From positions 124,001 to 188,000 of the forward strand of contig NZ_JAMCCQ010000005.1 of NCBI RefSeq assembly GCF_023370775.1: 64,000 bases of DNA, written 5' to 3'. This DNA comes from Marivita sp. GX14005. GTDB taxonomy: Bacteria > Pseudomonadota > Alphaproteobacteria > Rhodobacterales > Rhodobacteraceae. Positions 36,766-45,918 of this stretch are shown here, piece after piece. Below the pieces are notes generated by a model. It saw only the letters and a list, made by a program, of their open reading frames with translations. It had not been told where the DNA came from and made no database searches. How positions within the stretch are numbered: the first letter of the stretch is position 1; each line of letters opens with the position of its first letter. The position numbers and the translations under genes are program-made.

Positions 36766-37464
36766 ATGACACAGACACGCTTTTTCTCCCGCGGCCTGAT
36801 CGGCCTGTCGCTTCTGGCGCTGGCTGCCTGCACGCATCAGGTGCCAGACAGCGCGCGCGGCGTCGGCTTCGACGATTACGACGCCTACCAGATCCGCCGC
36901 GAGGCCGTGCTCGAAGGGCGCGCACCGGCCTCCGTCATCACCGCGCCGCCCCCAGTGGACGGCACACCGCTGACCGCGATCACGCCCGAGGATCAGGCGC
37001 GATTGTCCAATAGCGGCGAATTGCCGGTCTATGCCTCGCCCTCGAACCCTGCACCGCCCATCGTGGAAAACGCCGCCGGCATCTCGGGCGAGAACGACTT
37101 CAACGCCGTGTCCAATACGCGCAGCATCGAAAGCGACGCCGCGCTGATCGCGCAGAACCGCGCCCGCTACCAGGTGATCGCCCCGGAGGCGCTGCCCACG
37201 CGGCCCGGCACGAACCGGCCGAATATCGTCGCCTATGCGCTTCAGACGACCAACCCCAAGGGCGTTTCGCTCTACCGGCGCGGCGGCTTCAATCTCGAAA
37301 ACCGCCACCTGCGCAACTGTGCGACCTTCGCCTCCGCCGATCTGGCGCAAGAGGCGTTCCTGGCCGATGGCGGGCCCGAGAAGGACCGCAAGGCGCTCGA
37401 TCCCGATGGCGACGGGTTCGCCTGCGATTGGGATCCGGCGCCCTTCCGCAAGGTGCGCAACTGA
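36766..37464 (+). CDS. Lipoprotein with excalibur-like C-terminal domain
   Basis: A 232-residue protein with a lipobox: FFSRGLIGLSLLALAAC, lipidation expected at Cys22. A disordered Pro/Ala-rich middle follows. The C-terminal ~60 residues (NLENRHLRNCATFASADLAQ, ALDPDGDGFACDWDP) carry the DxDxDGxxCE-like calcium-binding signature of the excalibur domain, with two Cys that may form a disulfide. It would be tethered to a membrane, probably the outer one, facing the periplasm. The function is unknown. GAGG precedes the ATG. The next gene, a cell-wall amidase, overlaps its stop, hinting at a shared envelope role. Confidence 0.8.
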   Translation: MTQTRFFSRGLIGLSLLALAACTHQVPDSARGVGFDDYDAYQIRREAVLEGRAPASVITAPPPVDGTPLTAITPEDQARLSNSGELPVYASPSNPAPPIVENAAGISGENDFNAVSNTRSIESDAALIAQNRARYQVIAPEALPTRPGTNRPNIVAYALQTTNPKGVSLYRRGGFNLENRHLRNCATFASADLAQEAFLADGGPEKDRKALDPDGDGFACDWDPAPFRKVRN

Positions 37465-38123
37465 CGCCGATCCGGCACCCATCGCCGAATTTCGGCCCGC
37501 GCCGCAACGGCGCGCGGCCCGATCTGGTGGTCCTGCACTATACCGCGATGCAAAGCGCGACCGCGGCCCGCGACTGGCTTTGCACTCCCGATGCGCAGGT
37601 CTCCGCGCATTACCTGATCGCGCCCTGCGGCACGGTTTGGCAATTGGTCGATGAAGAGATGCGCGCCTGGCATGCCGGCGCAGGCGCATGGGGGCCCACC
37701 ACCGATGTCAATTCCCGCTCCATCGGGATCGAGATCGCCAATTGCGGCGCGTCGCCCTTCGCCGCCCGGCAAATGACGGCGCTTGAAGACCTCCTCCGAT
37801 CCATCCTGTCCCGCCACGCCATTCCGCCCGAACGTGTGATCGGCCATTCCGACATGGCCCCGGGCCGCAAGATCGATCCCGGCCCGCGTTTCGACTGGCG
37901 CCGCCTCGCGCGGCGCGGCCTCTCCATCTGGCCCGACACCGCCGAACCCGGCGATTTCGCAAGGGATGCCCGTCGCTTCGGCTATCCCCCCGACGCCGCG
38001 CCGGATCGCGTGCTTCACAGCTTCCGACTGCGCTTTCGTCCGCAGGCCGATGGCCCGCTCGACGATACGGACCGTTCCCTGATGGCCGATCTTGTCGCGC
38101 GCTGGCCGGCGGCGTTGTCCTGA
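37461..38123 (+). CDS. N-acetylmuramoyl-L-alanine amidase (AmpD-like, Amidase_2)
   Basis: A ~220-residue zinc amidase that cuts the bond between MurNAc and the peptide. Metal and catalytic blocks are LVVLHYTAMQSATAARDWL, SAHYLIAPCGTVWQLV, SIGIEIANCG and VIGHSDMAPGRKIDPGPRFD (His, His and Asp ligands). A peptidoglycan-binding helical tail follows. No ATG lies before the LHYT block: a CTG at 37461-37463, after AAGGTG and overlapping the stop of the lipoprotein gene, gives LTPIRHPSPNFGPRRNG, which matches the usual N-terminus. A TTG at 37428 is the alternative. No signal peptide, so it likely recycles peptidoglycan in the cytoplasm. Confidence 0.88.
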   Translation: MTPIRHPSPNFGPRRNGARPDLVVLHYTAMQSATAARDWLCTPDAQVSAHYLIAPCGTVWQLVDEEMRAWHAGAGAWGPTTDVNSRSIGIEIANCGASPFAARQMTALEDLLRSILSRHAIPPERVIGHSDMAPGRKIDPGPRFDWRRLARRGLSIWPDTAEPGDFARDARRFGYPPDAAPDRVLHSFRLRFRPQADGPLDDTDRSLMADLVARWPAALS

Positions 38124-38136
38124 TCTTCTCTGTTTT

Positions 38137-38185
38137 CCAAATATCTCGGGGGAGTCCGCCCATGGCGGACGGGGGCAGCGCCCCC
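38137..38185 (+). repeat. 49-nt double-hairpin repeat, copy 1
   Basis: Starts CCAAATATCTCGGGGGAG, then a hairpin GTCCGCC/GGCGGAC (loop CAT, 38154-38170) and a second hairpin GGGGGC/GCCCCC (loop AGC, 38171-38185). It fills the gap between convergent amidase and trpE genes. A reverse-orientation copy of the same length lies at 41652-41700. The paired stems may end transcription on both strands. Confidence 0.8.
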
Positions 38186-38198
38186 ATCGGCGGCGCCC

Positions 38199-39713
38199 CT
38201 ACGCGTTCCCGCCACCGGTAAAGCGCGCCGCATCCGCCGCCGCGCGGCGGATCGCGTTGGATTTGTGCACCGTCTCCTGATACTCCGCCTCCGGGTCGCT
38301 GTCATGCACGACCCCGCCGCCGGCCTGGATATAAAGCTTGCTGTCCTTGACCAGCGCGGTGCGCAGCGCGATGCACATATCCATGTCGCCGCCCGCACTG
38401 AAATAGCCGACCGCGCCGCCATAGATGCCGCGCTTTTCGGGCTCCAGCTCGTCGATGATCTCCATCGCGCGCACTTTCGGCGCGCCGCTGACGGTCCCGG
38501 CGGGCAGTCCGGCCAGCAATGCGGACAGCGCGTCATGCTCATCCGATAGCTCGCCTACAACGTTCGAGACGATATGCATCACGTGGCTATAGCGCTCGAT
38601 GATGAATTTTTCGGTCGGCCGCACCGTGCCGATCTTCGACACGCGCCCGACATCGTTGCGCCCCAGATCGAGCAGCATCAGATGCTCGGCACATTCCTTC
38701 GGATCGGCGAGCAGATCCGCCTCCAGCGCACGATCCTCCGCTTCGGTCGCGCCGCGCGGGCGGGTGCCTGCGATGGGGCGGATCGTGACCTCCTTGCCGA
38801 ACACACGCACGAGGATCTCGGGGCTGGCGCCGATGACCTGAAAGCCGCCGAAGTTGAAATAGAACATGAAGGGCGACGGGTTGGTGCGCCGAAGCGAGCG
38901 ATAAAGCGCGAAGGGGGGCAGGGGAAACTCCTGCGTCCAGCGCTGCGCCGGCACCACCTGGAAGATATCGCCGGCACGGATATACTCCTTCGCCCTCTCG
39001 ACCGCCTCTTTGTAGCCTTCATGCGTGAAGTTCGATACCGGCGCCGCCTCATCCGCGGCCCGGCCGATCTCGCGCGCCTGTTGCGGCAGCGCCCGTTCCA
39101 GATCGCGCACGGCATCCATGACCCGCTCGGCAGCCTGCGCATAGGCCGCGCGCGCCGACAGCCCGCTATCGGCCCAGGCGGGGGACACCACCGTGACCTC
39201 ACCTTTCACCCCGTCGAGTACCGCGATCACAGAGGGGCGCAGCATCACCGCATCGGGCAGATCGAGCGGGTCGGGATTGACATCCGGCAGATGCTCGACC
39301 AGCCGGATCATGTCATAGCCGAGATAGCCGAACAGCCCCGCCGCCGATTGCGGCAGATCGGGCGGCAGGTCGATCCGCGAGGCGGCGATGAGCGCACGCA
39401 GGTTGCCCAGCGGATCGCCCGGCTCCTCCTCGAAGGCCTCCGGGTCGTAGCGCGCCGCGCGGTTGATGCGCGATGAGGTGCCGCGACATTGCCAGATCAC
39501 GTCGGGTTTCATGCCGATGATCGAATAGCGCCCGCGCACCTCCCCGCCGGTGACGCTTTCCAGCACGAAGGCGTCCTTGGCGGCGTCGGTCAGCTTGAGC
39601 ATGAGCGAGACCGGCGTATCGAGATCGGCGGCAAGGCGGGTATAGACAACCTGATTGCGCCCCTCTTCAAAGGCGCCGGCGAAATCGTCGTAGTCCGGGG
39701 TCAGCGCTGCCAT
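38199..39713 (-). CDS. trpE: Anthranilate synthase component I
   Basis: A 504-residue chorismate-using enzyme that, with the TrpG glutaminase, makes anthranilate, the first step of tryptophan synthesis. The N-terminal allosteric domain includes GRYSIIGMKPDVIWQC. The chorismate-binding C-terminal domain has IFQVVPAQRWTQEFPLPPF, NPSPFMFYFNFGGFQVIGAS, PIAGTRPRGATEAEDRALE and LLDLGRNDVGRVSKIGTV. The start at 39711-39713 gives MAALTPDYDDFA, 4 nt after the ppiD stop. trpG is not seen in the window. ppiD-trpE linkage is common in Rhodobacteraceae. Confidence 0.95.
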   Translation of the reverse strand: MAALTPDYDDFAGAFEEGRNQVVYTRLAADLDTPVSLMLKLTDAAKDAFVLESVTGGEVRGRYSIIGMKPDVIWQCRGTSSRINRAARYDPEAFEEEPGDPLGNLRALIAASRIDLPPDLPQSAAGLFGYLGYDMIRLVEHLPDVNPDPLDLPDAVMLRPSVIAVLDGVKGEVTVVSPAWADSGLSARAAYAQAAERVMDAVRDLERALPQQAREIGRAADEAAPVSNFTHEGYKEAVERAKEYIRAGDIFQVVPAQRWTQEFPLPPFALYRSLRRTNPSPFMFYFNFGGFQVIGASPEILVRVFGKEVTIRPIAGTRPRGATEAEDRALEADLLADPKECAEHLMLLDLGRNDVGRVSKIGTVRPTEKFIIERYSHVMHIVSNVVGELSDEHDALSALLAGLPAGTVSGAPKVRAMEIIDELEPEKRGIYGGAVGYFSAGGDMDMCIALRTALVKDSKLYIQAGGGVVHDSDPEAEYQETVHKSNAIRRAAADAARFTGGGNA

Positions 39714-39717
39714 CGGA

Positions 39718-41562
39718 TCACTGGATATAGGCGTGAACGGAGTTGATCGCGGCCTGGTTGACCTCGATCCCGGCACGGCGCTGCGCGTCGACGGCGAAGG
39801 CGCGAAACAGATCCTCGGCAACGCTGCCGGCGGCCTGTTCGCGCAGCGCGTCCTCCAGCGCGGTGATGGTCTCGCTTTCGCGATCGACCGGGGTGATCGC
39901 GTCCAGCCGGACAAGGAACGCCTCGCCGGTTCCGGGCACCGCGATGGCGGCACCGGGCGCGAGATCGAAGACGGTCTGCAGCAGATCGGACGGAAGATCG
40001 GCGATCTGTGCATTGCGCCCAAGCCCCGTCTCGCGCATGGGTTCAAGGCCGAGCGCGGCGAAATCCTGGCCCGCTTCCAACTCGCCGGCGAGTTCCTCGG
40101 CCCGCGCAGTCAGGCGTTCCGTCTGCTGTCGCGTGTCCCATCCCTGGCGGACACGGTCCCGGACCTCCTCGAAGGGCTGGGGGGCCGGAGGGGCAATCTC
40201 GTTGAGCCGAAGCGCGAAGACGCCGCCATCGCCGAGCTGCCGGATCTCGGGAAAATCGCCTTCCGCTGTTTCCTCGGCGGCCTCTCGGAACGCGTCATAG
40301 GCGGCGATGCCGCCATCTGCGCCCGGCATCCAGTCGATCCGGCCAAGCTCGCCCTCGGTGGTTTCAGCAAGATCTTCCAGCGTCGCGCCGGCTGCGAGTT
40401 CGTCGTCCATTTCACCTGCCAGCGTTTCGATGACGCGGCGGGCGCGGTCGCGCGCCAGCGCATCGCGCAGAACCGGACGCGCCTCCTCGAACGGGGTGTT
40501 CTGCGCATCGAGGATCGCGTTGACGCGGTAGAGCGCGGGTCCGAGGCCCGAGGGGAGCGGGTCCGTGACCGCACCGATATCGGCGGAAAACACCGCCTCG
40601 CCGGCGGCGCCCAGAGCCTCGCTCGTGACATCGCCCATATCTACATCGCCCAGCGACAGCCCGCGCTCGGTCACCAGATCCTCGAAGCTCGCGCCGCCGT
40701 CCAGCCGCTCGCGCGCGGCGGCGGCGGCGGCCTCATCGCTGAAGACGAGCCGTTCGACCAGGCGACGTTCGGGCATGTTGAACTCCGCTTCGCGCTCCTC
40801 ATAGGCGGCGCGCAGGGCGTCCTCATCGACCTCGACCGTGTCGAGGATCATTTCGGGCGTGATCCAGACATAGGTGATATCACGACGTTCGGGCAGGGTA
40901 TAGGCGGCGATGTTCTCTTCGTAATAGGCGCGCAGATCCGCCTCATCCGGCTCCGGCAGGCCGGTCTGCATCGCAGAGGGTCCGAGGCGCGCCCAGGTGA
41001 AATCGCGCGTCTCACCGGTATAGGCCAGTAGCGTGTCGATATAGGTATCGGGCAGGGCATTGCCGGCGATGAGCGCGCTTTGCAGGATGCTGCGCGCGGT
41101 CTCGTCGCGCAGGCGCTCCTCGAACTCGGCCTCGGTCAGGCCCTGGTTGCGCAGCGCGAAACGATAGGCTTCGCGGTTGAACCGGCCATCCGCACCCTGG
41201 AAGGACGGCACTTGCAGGAGTTGTTCGGCCACGACCTCGTCGCCGACCGACAGATCGATCCTTCCGGCTTCGTTGTCCAGCGCCGCCGCCGTCACCAGTT
41301 GCGAAAGGACCTGCCGATCGAGCCCGAGCGATTGCGCTTCGGACATCGGCACGCTGCGCCCGGCCTGCGCGGACATCGCATTGAGCTCGTTGCGCAGGGC
41401 GAGAAGATAGGCGTCGGTCGAAACCTCCTCCTCGCCGACCGTCGCGACGCTGCGGGCCGAGCCGGTCAGGCTCGTCGCGCCGAAGCCCGCAAGCCCGACG
41501 AAAAGCAGGCCCATCAGGATCCAGATTAGGGTTTTCGACAGCTTGCCTTTGCCCATCGCCAT
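39718..41562 (-). CDS. Peptidyl-prolyl cis-trans isomerase PpiD-like
   Basis: A 614-residue membrane-anchored periplasmic chaperone/isomerase. A single N-terminal helix (LIWILMGLLFVGLAGFGATS, about residues 11-32) anchors it. The SurA-type N-terminal region (VATVGEEEVSTDAYLLALRN, LGLDRQVLSQLVTAAALDNE) precedes a parvulin-like domain around residues 250-370 (ERRLVERLVFSDEAAAA, LVTERGLSLGDVDMGDV). Parvulin catalytic residues look weak, as in E. coli PpiD. It helps fold exported proteins. It is co-oriented with trpE, 4 nt away, and a repeat element lies upstream of it. Confidence 0.88.
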   Translation of the reverse strand: MAMGKGKLSKTLIWILMGLLFVGLAGFGATSLTGSARSVATVGEEEVSTDAYLLALRNELNAMSAQAGRSVPMSEAQSLGLDRQVLSQLVTAAALDNEAGRIDLSVGDEVVAEQLLQVPSFQGADGRFNREAYRFALRNQGLTEAEFEERLRDETARSILQSALIAGNALPDTYIDTLLAYTGETRDFTWARLGPSAMQTGLPEPDEADLRAYYEENIAAYTLPERRDITYVWITPEMILDTVEVDEDALRAAYEEREAEFNMPERRLVERLVFSDEAAAAAARERLDGGASFEDLVTERGLSLGDVDMGDVTSEALGAAGEAVFSADIGAVTDPLPSGLGPALYRVNAILDAQNTPFEEARPVLRDALARDRARRVIETLAGEMDDELAAGATLEDLAETTEGELGRIDWMPGADGGIAAYDAFREAAEETAEGDFPEIRQLGDGGVFALRLNEIAPPAPQPFEEVRDRVRQGWDTRQQTERLTARAEELAGELEAGQDFAALGLEPMRETGLGRNAQIADLPSDLLQTVFDLAPGAAIAVPGTGEAFLVRLDAITPVDRESETITALEDALREQAAGSVAEDLFRAFAVDAQRRAGIEVNQAAINSVHAYIQ

Positions 41563-41651
41563 GCGGTGATCGCCTTTTCCTTGGACTGTTCAGCGCCGTG
41601 TCTACGCGGCGGCTCGAAGCCCCGCAAGGGGGCGCGGTCGCTGCCGGGGAG

Positions 41652-41700
41652 GGGGGCGCTGCCCCCATCGCCTTTCAGGCGATTCCCCCGAGGTATTTGG
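41652..41700 (-). repeat. 49-nt double-hairpin repeat, copy 2 (inverted relative to copy 1)
   Basis: Reads, on the minus strand, CCAAATACCTCGGGGGAA, then ATCGCC/GGCGAT around a 5-nt loop and GGGGGC/GCCCCC, with exactly the length and order of copy 1 at 38137-38185. The first hairpin has changed in sequence but kept pairing, a sign that the structure matters. It sits in the 154-nt gap between the gpt 3' end and ppiD. Confidence 0.8.
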
Positions 41701-41716
41701 AGCCCAAAGAAGCCCG

Positions 41717-42220
41717 TCAATCGGTGCCGCGATAGGGCTGGACATATTGCAGTGCCATGTCCCAGGGAAAGAAAATCCAGGTGTCCTGGCTCACTTCGGT
41801 GATGAAGCTGTCGACCTGGGGCTTGCCGCTCGGCTTGGCGTAGACCGTGGCGATATGGGCATTCGGCATGTGTTTGCGCACCACCTCGATGGTGCGCCCG
41901 GTATCGACGAGATCGTCGACCACCAGAACGCCGGTGCCGTCGCCAACGACGTCCATGTCGGGCGATTTGATGACGCGCGGTTCCGATTGCGTCTGGTGAT
42001 TGTAGCTCTTGACGCTGATCGTATCGACAACGCGCACATCGAGCTCGCGCGCGACGATCATCGCGGGTGCCATGCCGCCCCGTGTGATCGCCACCACGGC
42101 CCGCCAGCCGCCCTCGTCCGGTCCGGCGCCGTCGAGCCGCCACGCGAGCGCGCGGGCATCGCGGTGCAGCTGGTCCCAGCTGACATGGAAGCCTTTTTCA
42201 TGGGGCAGGCGGTCGGTCAT
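41717..42220 (-). CDS. gpt: Xanthine-guanine phosphoribosyltransferase
   Basis: A 167-residue purine salvage enzyme that joins xanthine or guanine to PRPP. The PRPP-binding loop is [18 protein letters not shown]; other blocks are [37 protein letters not shown] and the base-binding TWIFFPWD near the end. The length is close to E. coli Gpt (152). AAGGAATTT precedes the ATG (42218-42220). The lysE-type gene ends 19 nt upstream, so fabI-lysE-gpt may form one minus-strand unit. Confidence 0.93.
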   Translation of the reverse strand: MTDRLPHEKGFHVSWDQLHRDARALAWRLDGAGPDEGGWRAVVAITRGGMAPAMIVARELDVRVVDTISVKSYNHQTQSEPRVIKSPDMDVVGDGTGVLVVDDLVDTGRTIEVVRKHMPNAHIATVYAKPSGKPQVDSFITEVSQDTWIFFPWDMALQYVQPYRGTD

Positions 42221-42239
42221 GGAAATTCCTTTCGGGGGG

Positions 42240-42851
42240 TCAGAAGAATGCGATGCGCAGCCCGAAGAGGGCAAGGATGCTGCCGAATGCGCGGTCGATC
42301 GCCGCCTTGAGGCGGGCATAGGCGCGCCGGCTTGCCGGCAGCGAGAAGATGCGCGCAACGCAGATATACCAAAGCGTTTCGTTGAAGAAGATGATGGCCA
42401 GAAGCAGCGCGCGCGTGCCGGCATCGATATCCATCGGCACCAGCCCGACGAAAACCGCGCCGAAGAACACCGCCGCCTTGGGGTTGGCCAGAAAGGTCAT
42501 GAACCCGAGTCGGACCGCAGAGGCGGGGCTGCGCGGAGCGCGCGAGGACAGATCGGGCAGGGGGGTGCTGGCATGTTTCCACATCATCACCGCGATGAAG
42601 ATGAGGAAGGCACCGCCGATGATCTTGAAGGCGAGAAAGAGCTGCGGCAGCAGCTCGAAAAGAAGCGCCAGCCCCGCCATCGCCGCCGCGGCCCAGAGCA
42701 CCGCACCCAGCCCGAAGCCGAGCGCAAGCGCGGCGGCGGTGCCGAAGCCTTCGGAGACCGCCGTGCGGACGGAAACGACGAAGGATGGACCCGGCGACAT
42801 CGCCGCTAGGAGGTGAATGACGGCGACTGACAGGATCGCACCGGCGGTCAT
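42240..42851 (-). CDS. LysE-family amino-acid exporter
   Basis: A 203-residue inner-membrane protein with about six hydrophobic segments. The family hallmark is [19 protein letters not shown] near the start, followed by [20 protein letters not shown], the [16 protein letters not shown] helix and [15 protein letters not shown]. LysE/RhtB relatives export lysine, homoserine, threonine or similar small molecules; the substrate here is unknown. Its ATG overlaps the fabI stop (ATGA at 42848-42851), so it is coupled to fabI translation, an odd functional pairing. Confidence 0.9.
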   Translation of the reverse strand: MTAGAILSVAVIHLLAAMSPGPSFVVSVRTAVSEGFGTAAALALGFGLGAVLWAAAAMAGLALLFELLPQLFLAFKIIGGAFLIFIAVMMWKHASTPLPDLSSRAPRSPASAVRLGFMTFLANPKAAVFFGAVFVGLVPMDIDAGTRALLLAIIFFNETLWYICVARIFSLPASRRAYARLKAAIDRAFGSILALFGLRIAFF

Positions 42852-43654
42852 TCCTTGCTCATGTCCGGCGCATCGACCGCCTTCATGCCGACGACATGGT
42901 AGCCCGCATCGACGTGATGCGTTTCTCCGGTGACGCCCGATCCGAGATCGGAGAGCAGGTAGAGCGCCGATTTGCCGACATCGTCGATGGTCACGTTGCG
43001 GCGCAGGGGCGAGTTGTATTCGTTCCACTTCATGATGTAGCGGAAATCGCCGATGCCGGAGGCCGCGAGCGTCTTGATTGGGCCGGCCGAGATCGCGTTG
43101 ACGCGGATGCCGTCCTTGCCCAGATCCTCGGCCAGATAGCGCACCGACGCCTCCAGCGCCGCCTTGGCCACGCCCATCACGTTGTAGTGCGGCATGATCC
43201 GCTCGGCGCCGTAATAGGTCATGGTCAGCGCCGCGCCGCCATTTGTCATCATCTTTTCCGCCCGCTGCATCACGGCGGTGAAGGAATAGACCGAGATATC
43301 CATCGTCATGGTGAAATTGTCGCGCGTGGTATCCACGTATCGTCCGCGCAGTTCCGATTTGTCGGAAAAGCCGATCGCATGGACGACGAAATCGAGGGTG
43401 TCCCAACGCTTTCCGAGCCCGTCGAACAGCGCGTCGATGGAGCCTTCGTCGCTGACATCGCAAGGCAGAACGATATCGGAGCCAAGCTGCGCGGCAAGCG
43501 GATCGACCCGTTTTTTCAGCGCTTCGCCCTGGTAGGAAAAGGCAAGATCGGCGCCGGCATCCGACAACGCCCGCGCGATGCCCCAGGCGATGGATTTGTC
43601 ATTCGCAAGCCCCATGATCAGCCCGCGCTTTCCCTCCATGATCTTGCTTTGCAT
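42848..43654 (-). CDS. fabI: Enoyl-ACP reductase
   Basis: A 268-residue short-chain dehydrogenase-like reductase that performs the last reduction of the fatty-acid elongation cycle with NADH. Signature blocks are KRGLIMGLANDKSIAWGIA, DVSDEGSIDALFDGLGKRWD, HAIGFSDKSELRGRYVDTTR, and the Tyr-x6-Lys active site in YYGAERIMPHYNVMGVAKAA, then VNAISAGPIKTLAASGIGDF. Triclosan-sensitive FabI architecture is intact. It has an upstream promoter region shared with divergent pdxH. AGGCAGGACGTC precedes the ATG. Confidence 0.95.
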   Translation of the reverse strand: MQSKIMEGKRGLIMGLANDKSIAWGIARALSDAGADLAFSYQGEALKKRVDPLAAQLGSDIVLPCDVSDEGSIDALFDGLGKRWDTLDFVVHAIGFSDKSELRGRYVDTTRDNFTMTMDISVYSFTAVMQRAEKMMTNGGAALTMTYYGAERIMPHYNVMGVAKAALEASVRYLAEDLGKDGIRVNAISAGPIKTLAASGIGDFRYIMKWNEYNSPLRRNVTIDDVGKSALYLLSDLGSGVTGETHHVDAGYHVVGMKAVDAPDMSKE

Positions 43655-43822
43655 GACGTCCTGCCTTTTTCCGCTATGTGCCCTTATCGTTTAGGCGAAG
43701 GGCGCAGCGCGGGCAAGACTGCGAATCCGGCGGGGTTTTGCGCATCGGTATGCTGACACAATCTGTCTGTGGACAATCGGGAATCGGGCCGGGATACGGC
43801 CCATCGAGATGAGGAGAGTTTC

Positions 43823-44428
43823 ATGAGTGATCGCAGTGGTATCTTCGCGGGCGACGATCCGTTCGAAATCGCACGGGCCTGGCTGCGGGAGGCGGAGGCG
43901 AGCGAGCCGAACGATCCCAACGCCATCGCGCTTGCGAGTGTGGACGAGCAGGGCATGCCGAATGTCCGAATGGTGCTTCTCAAGGAGATCGAGGCGGACG
44001 CTTTCGTTTTCTACACGAATTACGAAAGCCGCAAGGGCCGCGAGATCGAGACGAGTGGCAAGGCGGCCTTCGTGATGCACTGGAAATCGCTGCATCGCCA
44101 GATCCGGGTGCGTGGCACCGTCACGCGGGAGGACGGAGACAAGGCGGATGAGTATTACGCCTCGCGTTCGCTCAAGAGCCGCCTCGGTGCCTGGGCGTCG
44201 AGGCAGTCGCAGCCTCTGGGATCGCGCACGCATCTGATGGGGGAGGTCGCGAGGCTGACCGCGAAGCTTGGCCCGAACCCGCCGCGCCCGCCGTTCTGGG
44301 GCGGGTTTCGCATCAGGCCGACGGAAATCGAGTTCTGGGCGGACGGGGCGTTCCGGTTACACGACAGATTTCGTTGGACTTGGGAGGAAAAAAAGAATAC
44401 ATGGGAAATCAATCGCTTAAATCCGTGA
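43823..44428 (+). CDS. pdxH: Pyridoxamine 5'-phosphate oxidase
   Basis: A 201-residue FMN flavoenzyme that oxidises pyridoxamine or pyridoxine phosphate to PLP. Blocks are [53 protein letters not shown], and near the C-terminus [14 protein letters not shown] and HDRFRW. Length is typical (about 200-218). A GAGGAGAG site lies upstream of the ATG at 43823. Supplies PLP, the cofactor of MetY and others in this window; no direct operon link is seen. Confidence 0.95.
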   Translation: MSDRSGIFAGDDPFEIARAWLREAEASEPNDPNAIALASVDEQGMPNVRMVLLKEIEADAFVFYTNYESRKGREIETSGKAAFVMHWKSLHRQIRVRGTVTREDGDKADEYYASRSLKSRLGAWASRQSQPLGSRTHLMGEVARLTAKLGPNPPRPPFWGGFRIRPTEIEFWADGAFRLHDRFRWTWEEKKNTWEINRLNP

Positions 44429-44498
44429 CGCTCACGTCACGTGAAATGCAGCCCTTGTTTCCGCCGGAAAATTCATGTGACTTGAACGTGAAAGTGGA

Positions 44499-45071
44499 AT
44501 GACGACCGGCATGGCTGAAAGCGATATGACGATGTTGGATACGACTGTGGAACACTCGCCAAAAGCAGACGCGCGCGTTTCGGGATACGTCAAATGGTTC
44601 GATCCGGCCAAGGGCTTCGGCTTCCTGGTGTCGGATGAAGGCGGTCCCGACATCCTGCTGCATGCAAATGTCCTGAGGAATTTCGGGCAGGGCTCCGTTG
44701 CCGATAACGCGCGGATCGTGGTCGATGTGCAAAAGACCGCTCGCGGGCTTCAGGCGATCGAGATCATCGAGATCACGCCGCCCGCGCAGGGAGATGTTGC
44801 GCCGCTGGAAGATTTCAGCGGGGTTTCAGCCGAGGAGATCGCCGCCACCCCGCTCGAGCCGGCGCGGGTCAAGTGGTTCGACAAGGCCAAGGGGTTCGGT
44901 TTTGCCAATGTCTATGGCCGCCCCGAGGATGTGTTCATCCATATCGAGGTCTTGCGCCGCTCCGGCCTTTCCGATCTGTTCCCCGGAGAGGCGCTGGCCC
45001 TGCGCGCGATCCAGAGCAAGCGCGGGCGCATGGCGGTAGAGGTGCTTGCATGGGAAGCCGGTCTGGACTGA
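44499..45071 (+). CDS. Cold-shock protein with two CSD domains
   Basis: A 190-residue protein with two cold-shock domains joined by an acidic linker. CSD1 spans about 27-90 (SGYVKWFDPAKGFGFLVSDE, PDILLHANVLRNFG); CSD2 spans about 125-187 (ARVKWFDKAKGFGFANVYG, EDVFIHIEVLRRSG). Both hold the RNP1-like KGFGF motif, and the RNP2-like DILLHA/DVFIHI. Such two-domain forms are typical of alphaproteobacteria and bind single-stranded RNA/DNA as chaperones. The ATG at 44499 is used; a second at 44511 is possible. The stop overlaps the next gene by 22 nt, showing coupling. Confidence 0.92.
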   Translation: MTTGMAESDMTMLDTTVEHSPKADARVSGYVKWFDPAKGFGFLVSDEGGPDILLHANVLRNFGQGSVADNARIVVDVQKTARGLQAIEIIEITPPAQGDVAPLEDFSGVSAEEIAATPLEPARVKWFDKAKGFGFANVYGRPEDVFIHIEVLRRSGLSDLFPGEALALRAIQSKRGRMAVEVLAWEAGLD

Positions 45072-45586
45072 AACCGATCGCGCTCGCGCTGGGTCTGGCG
45101 CAGCTTGCGGTGCCGGCGGGTGCCGAAGCGCCATGCCGGGATGACAGCGTCTACCTGCGCGGCGATTGGGGCCGCGCGCGGATTACCGTGGATTTGGCCG
45201 ATACGCCGGAAACGCGCAGCCGGGGGCTGATGTTCGTCGAAGAGGTGCCAACGATGGGCGGAATGTTGTTCGTTTACGAGCAGCCGCAGCCAGTGGCTTT
45301 CTGGATGAAGAACACGCTGATCCCGCTCGACATGCTTTTCGCCGATGCCGGCGGCACGATCCGGCGCGTGCATCACGAGGCGCAGCCCGGCGATCTGACC
45401 GCGATCCCGGGGGGAGAGGACATCCAGTTCGTGCTTGAGATCAATGGCGGGCTGGCCGCCCGGCTCGGGATCGGGGCGGGATCGGAAATGCGCCATCCAG
45501 CCATCGCTGACGAGGCGGCCGCTTGGCCTTGCGAGTCTGGCGCCGACGGGAAAAAACCGCTTTCCAAACCCGCATCCGACCGGTAA
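45050..45586 (+). CDS. DUF192 secreted protein
   Basis: A 178-residue exported protein with a signal peptide ([19 protein letters not shown], cleavage near residue 25) and a DUF192 domain: [57 protein letters not shown] and [14 protein letters not shown]. The conserved MK(N)T and PLDM blocks mark the family. Function is unknown; it lies in the periplasm. The ATG at 45050 falls inside the csp gene, 22 nt before its stop, so both are likely translated from one mRNA. Confidence 0.9.
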   Translation: MGSRSGLKPIALALGLAQLAVPAGAEAPCRDDSVYLRGDWGRARITVDLADTPETRSRGLMFVEEVPTMGGMLFVYEQPQPVAFWMKNTLIPLDMLFADAGGTIRRVHHEAQPGDLTAIPGGEDIQFVLEINGGLAARLGIGAGSEMRHPAIADEAAAWPCESGADGKKPLSKPASDR

Positions 45587-45598
45587 ACGCAGCGCAGT

Positions 45599-45675
45599 CG
45601 GGGCGTAGCGCAGCCTGGTAGCGCGACGGTTTTGGGTACCGTAGGTCGCAAGTTCGAATCTTGCCGTCCCGACCA
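45599..45675 (+). tRNA. tRNA-Pro (anticodon TGG)
   Basis: A 77-nt tRNA with CCA encoded. The acceptor stem pairs CGGGGCG (45599-45605) with CGTCCCG (45665-45671). The anticodon arm ACGGT/ACCGT encloses a TTTGGGT loop with anticodon TGG at 45633-45635. The T arm has GTTCGAATC. It reads CCN-type Pro codons. It follows the DUF192 stop by 12 nt and could be part of that transcript. Confidence 0.95.
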
Positions 45676-45814
45676 GAATTCCTTTCATCGGTAGATACGT
45701 TCTTCCCGCTCGCTCGGGAATCGCAACGCGTTTGCGCCGCCTGCCGGGTCACGGATTCGGCCCCGCGATGATCCTATTTCCCGCCGCTTTCGGAGCGCGA
45801 ATTCTGCCCCCGAA

Positions 45815-45823
45815 TTATCCACA
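45815..45823 (+). promoter_or_regulatory. DnaA box upstream of nrdJ
   Basis: TTATCCACA matches the consensus DnaA box exactly. A looser match (TACCCACAG) follows at about 45839-45847. It lies about 100 nt upstream of the nrdJ promoter. DnaA is known to control ribonucleotide reductase genes in other bacteria; here the link is inference. Confidence 0.6.
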
Positions 45824-45918
45824 GACCTATACAGAGCCTACCCACAGTTGAATCACCAGCCCTTGTGGCATCCCTGCCGGTCAACCCCAAATCTATGTTC
45901 ATTTTCGTAAAAAAAGCG

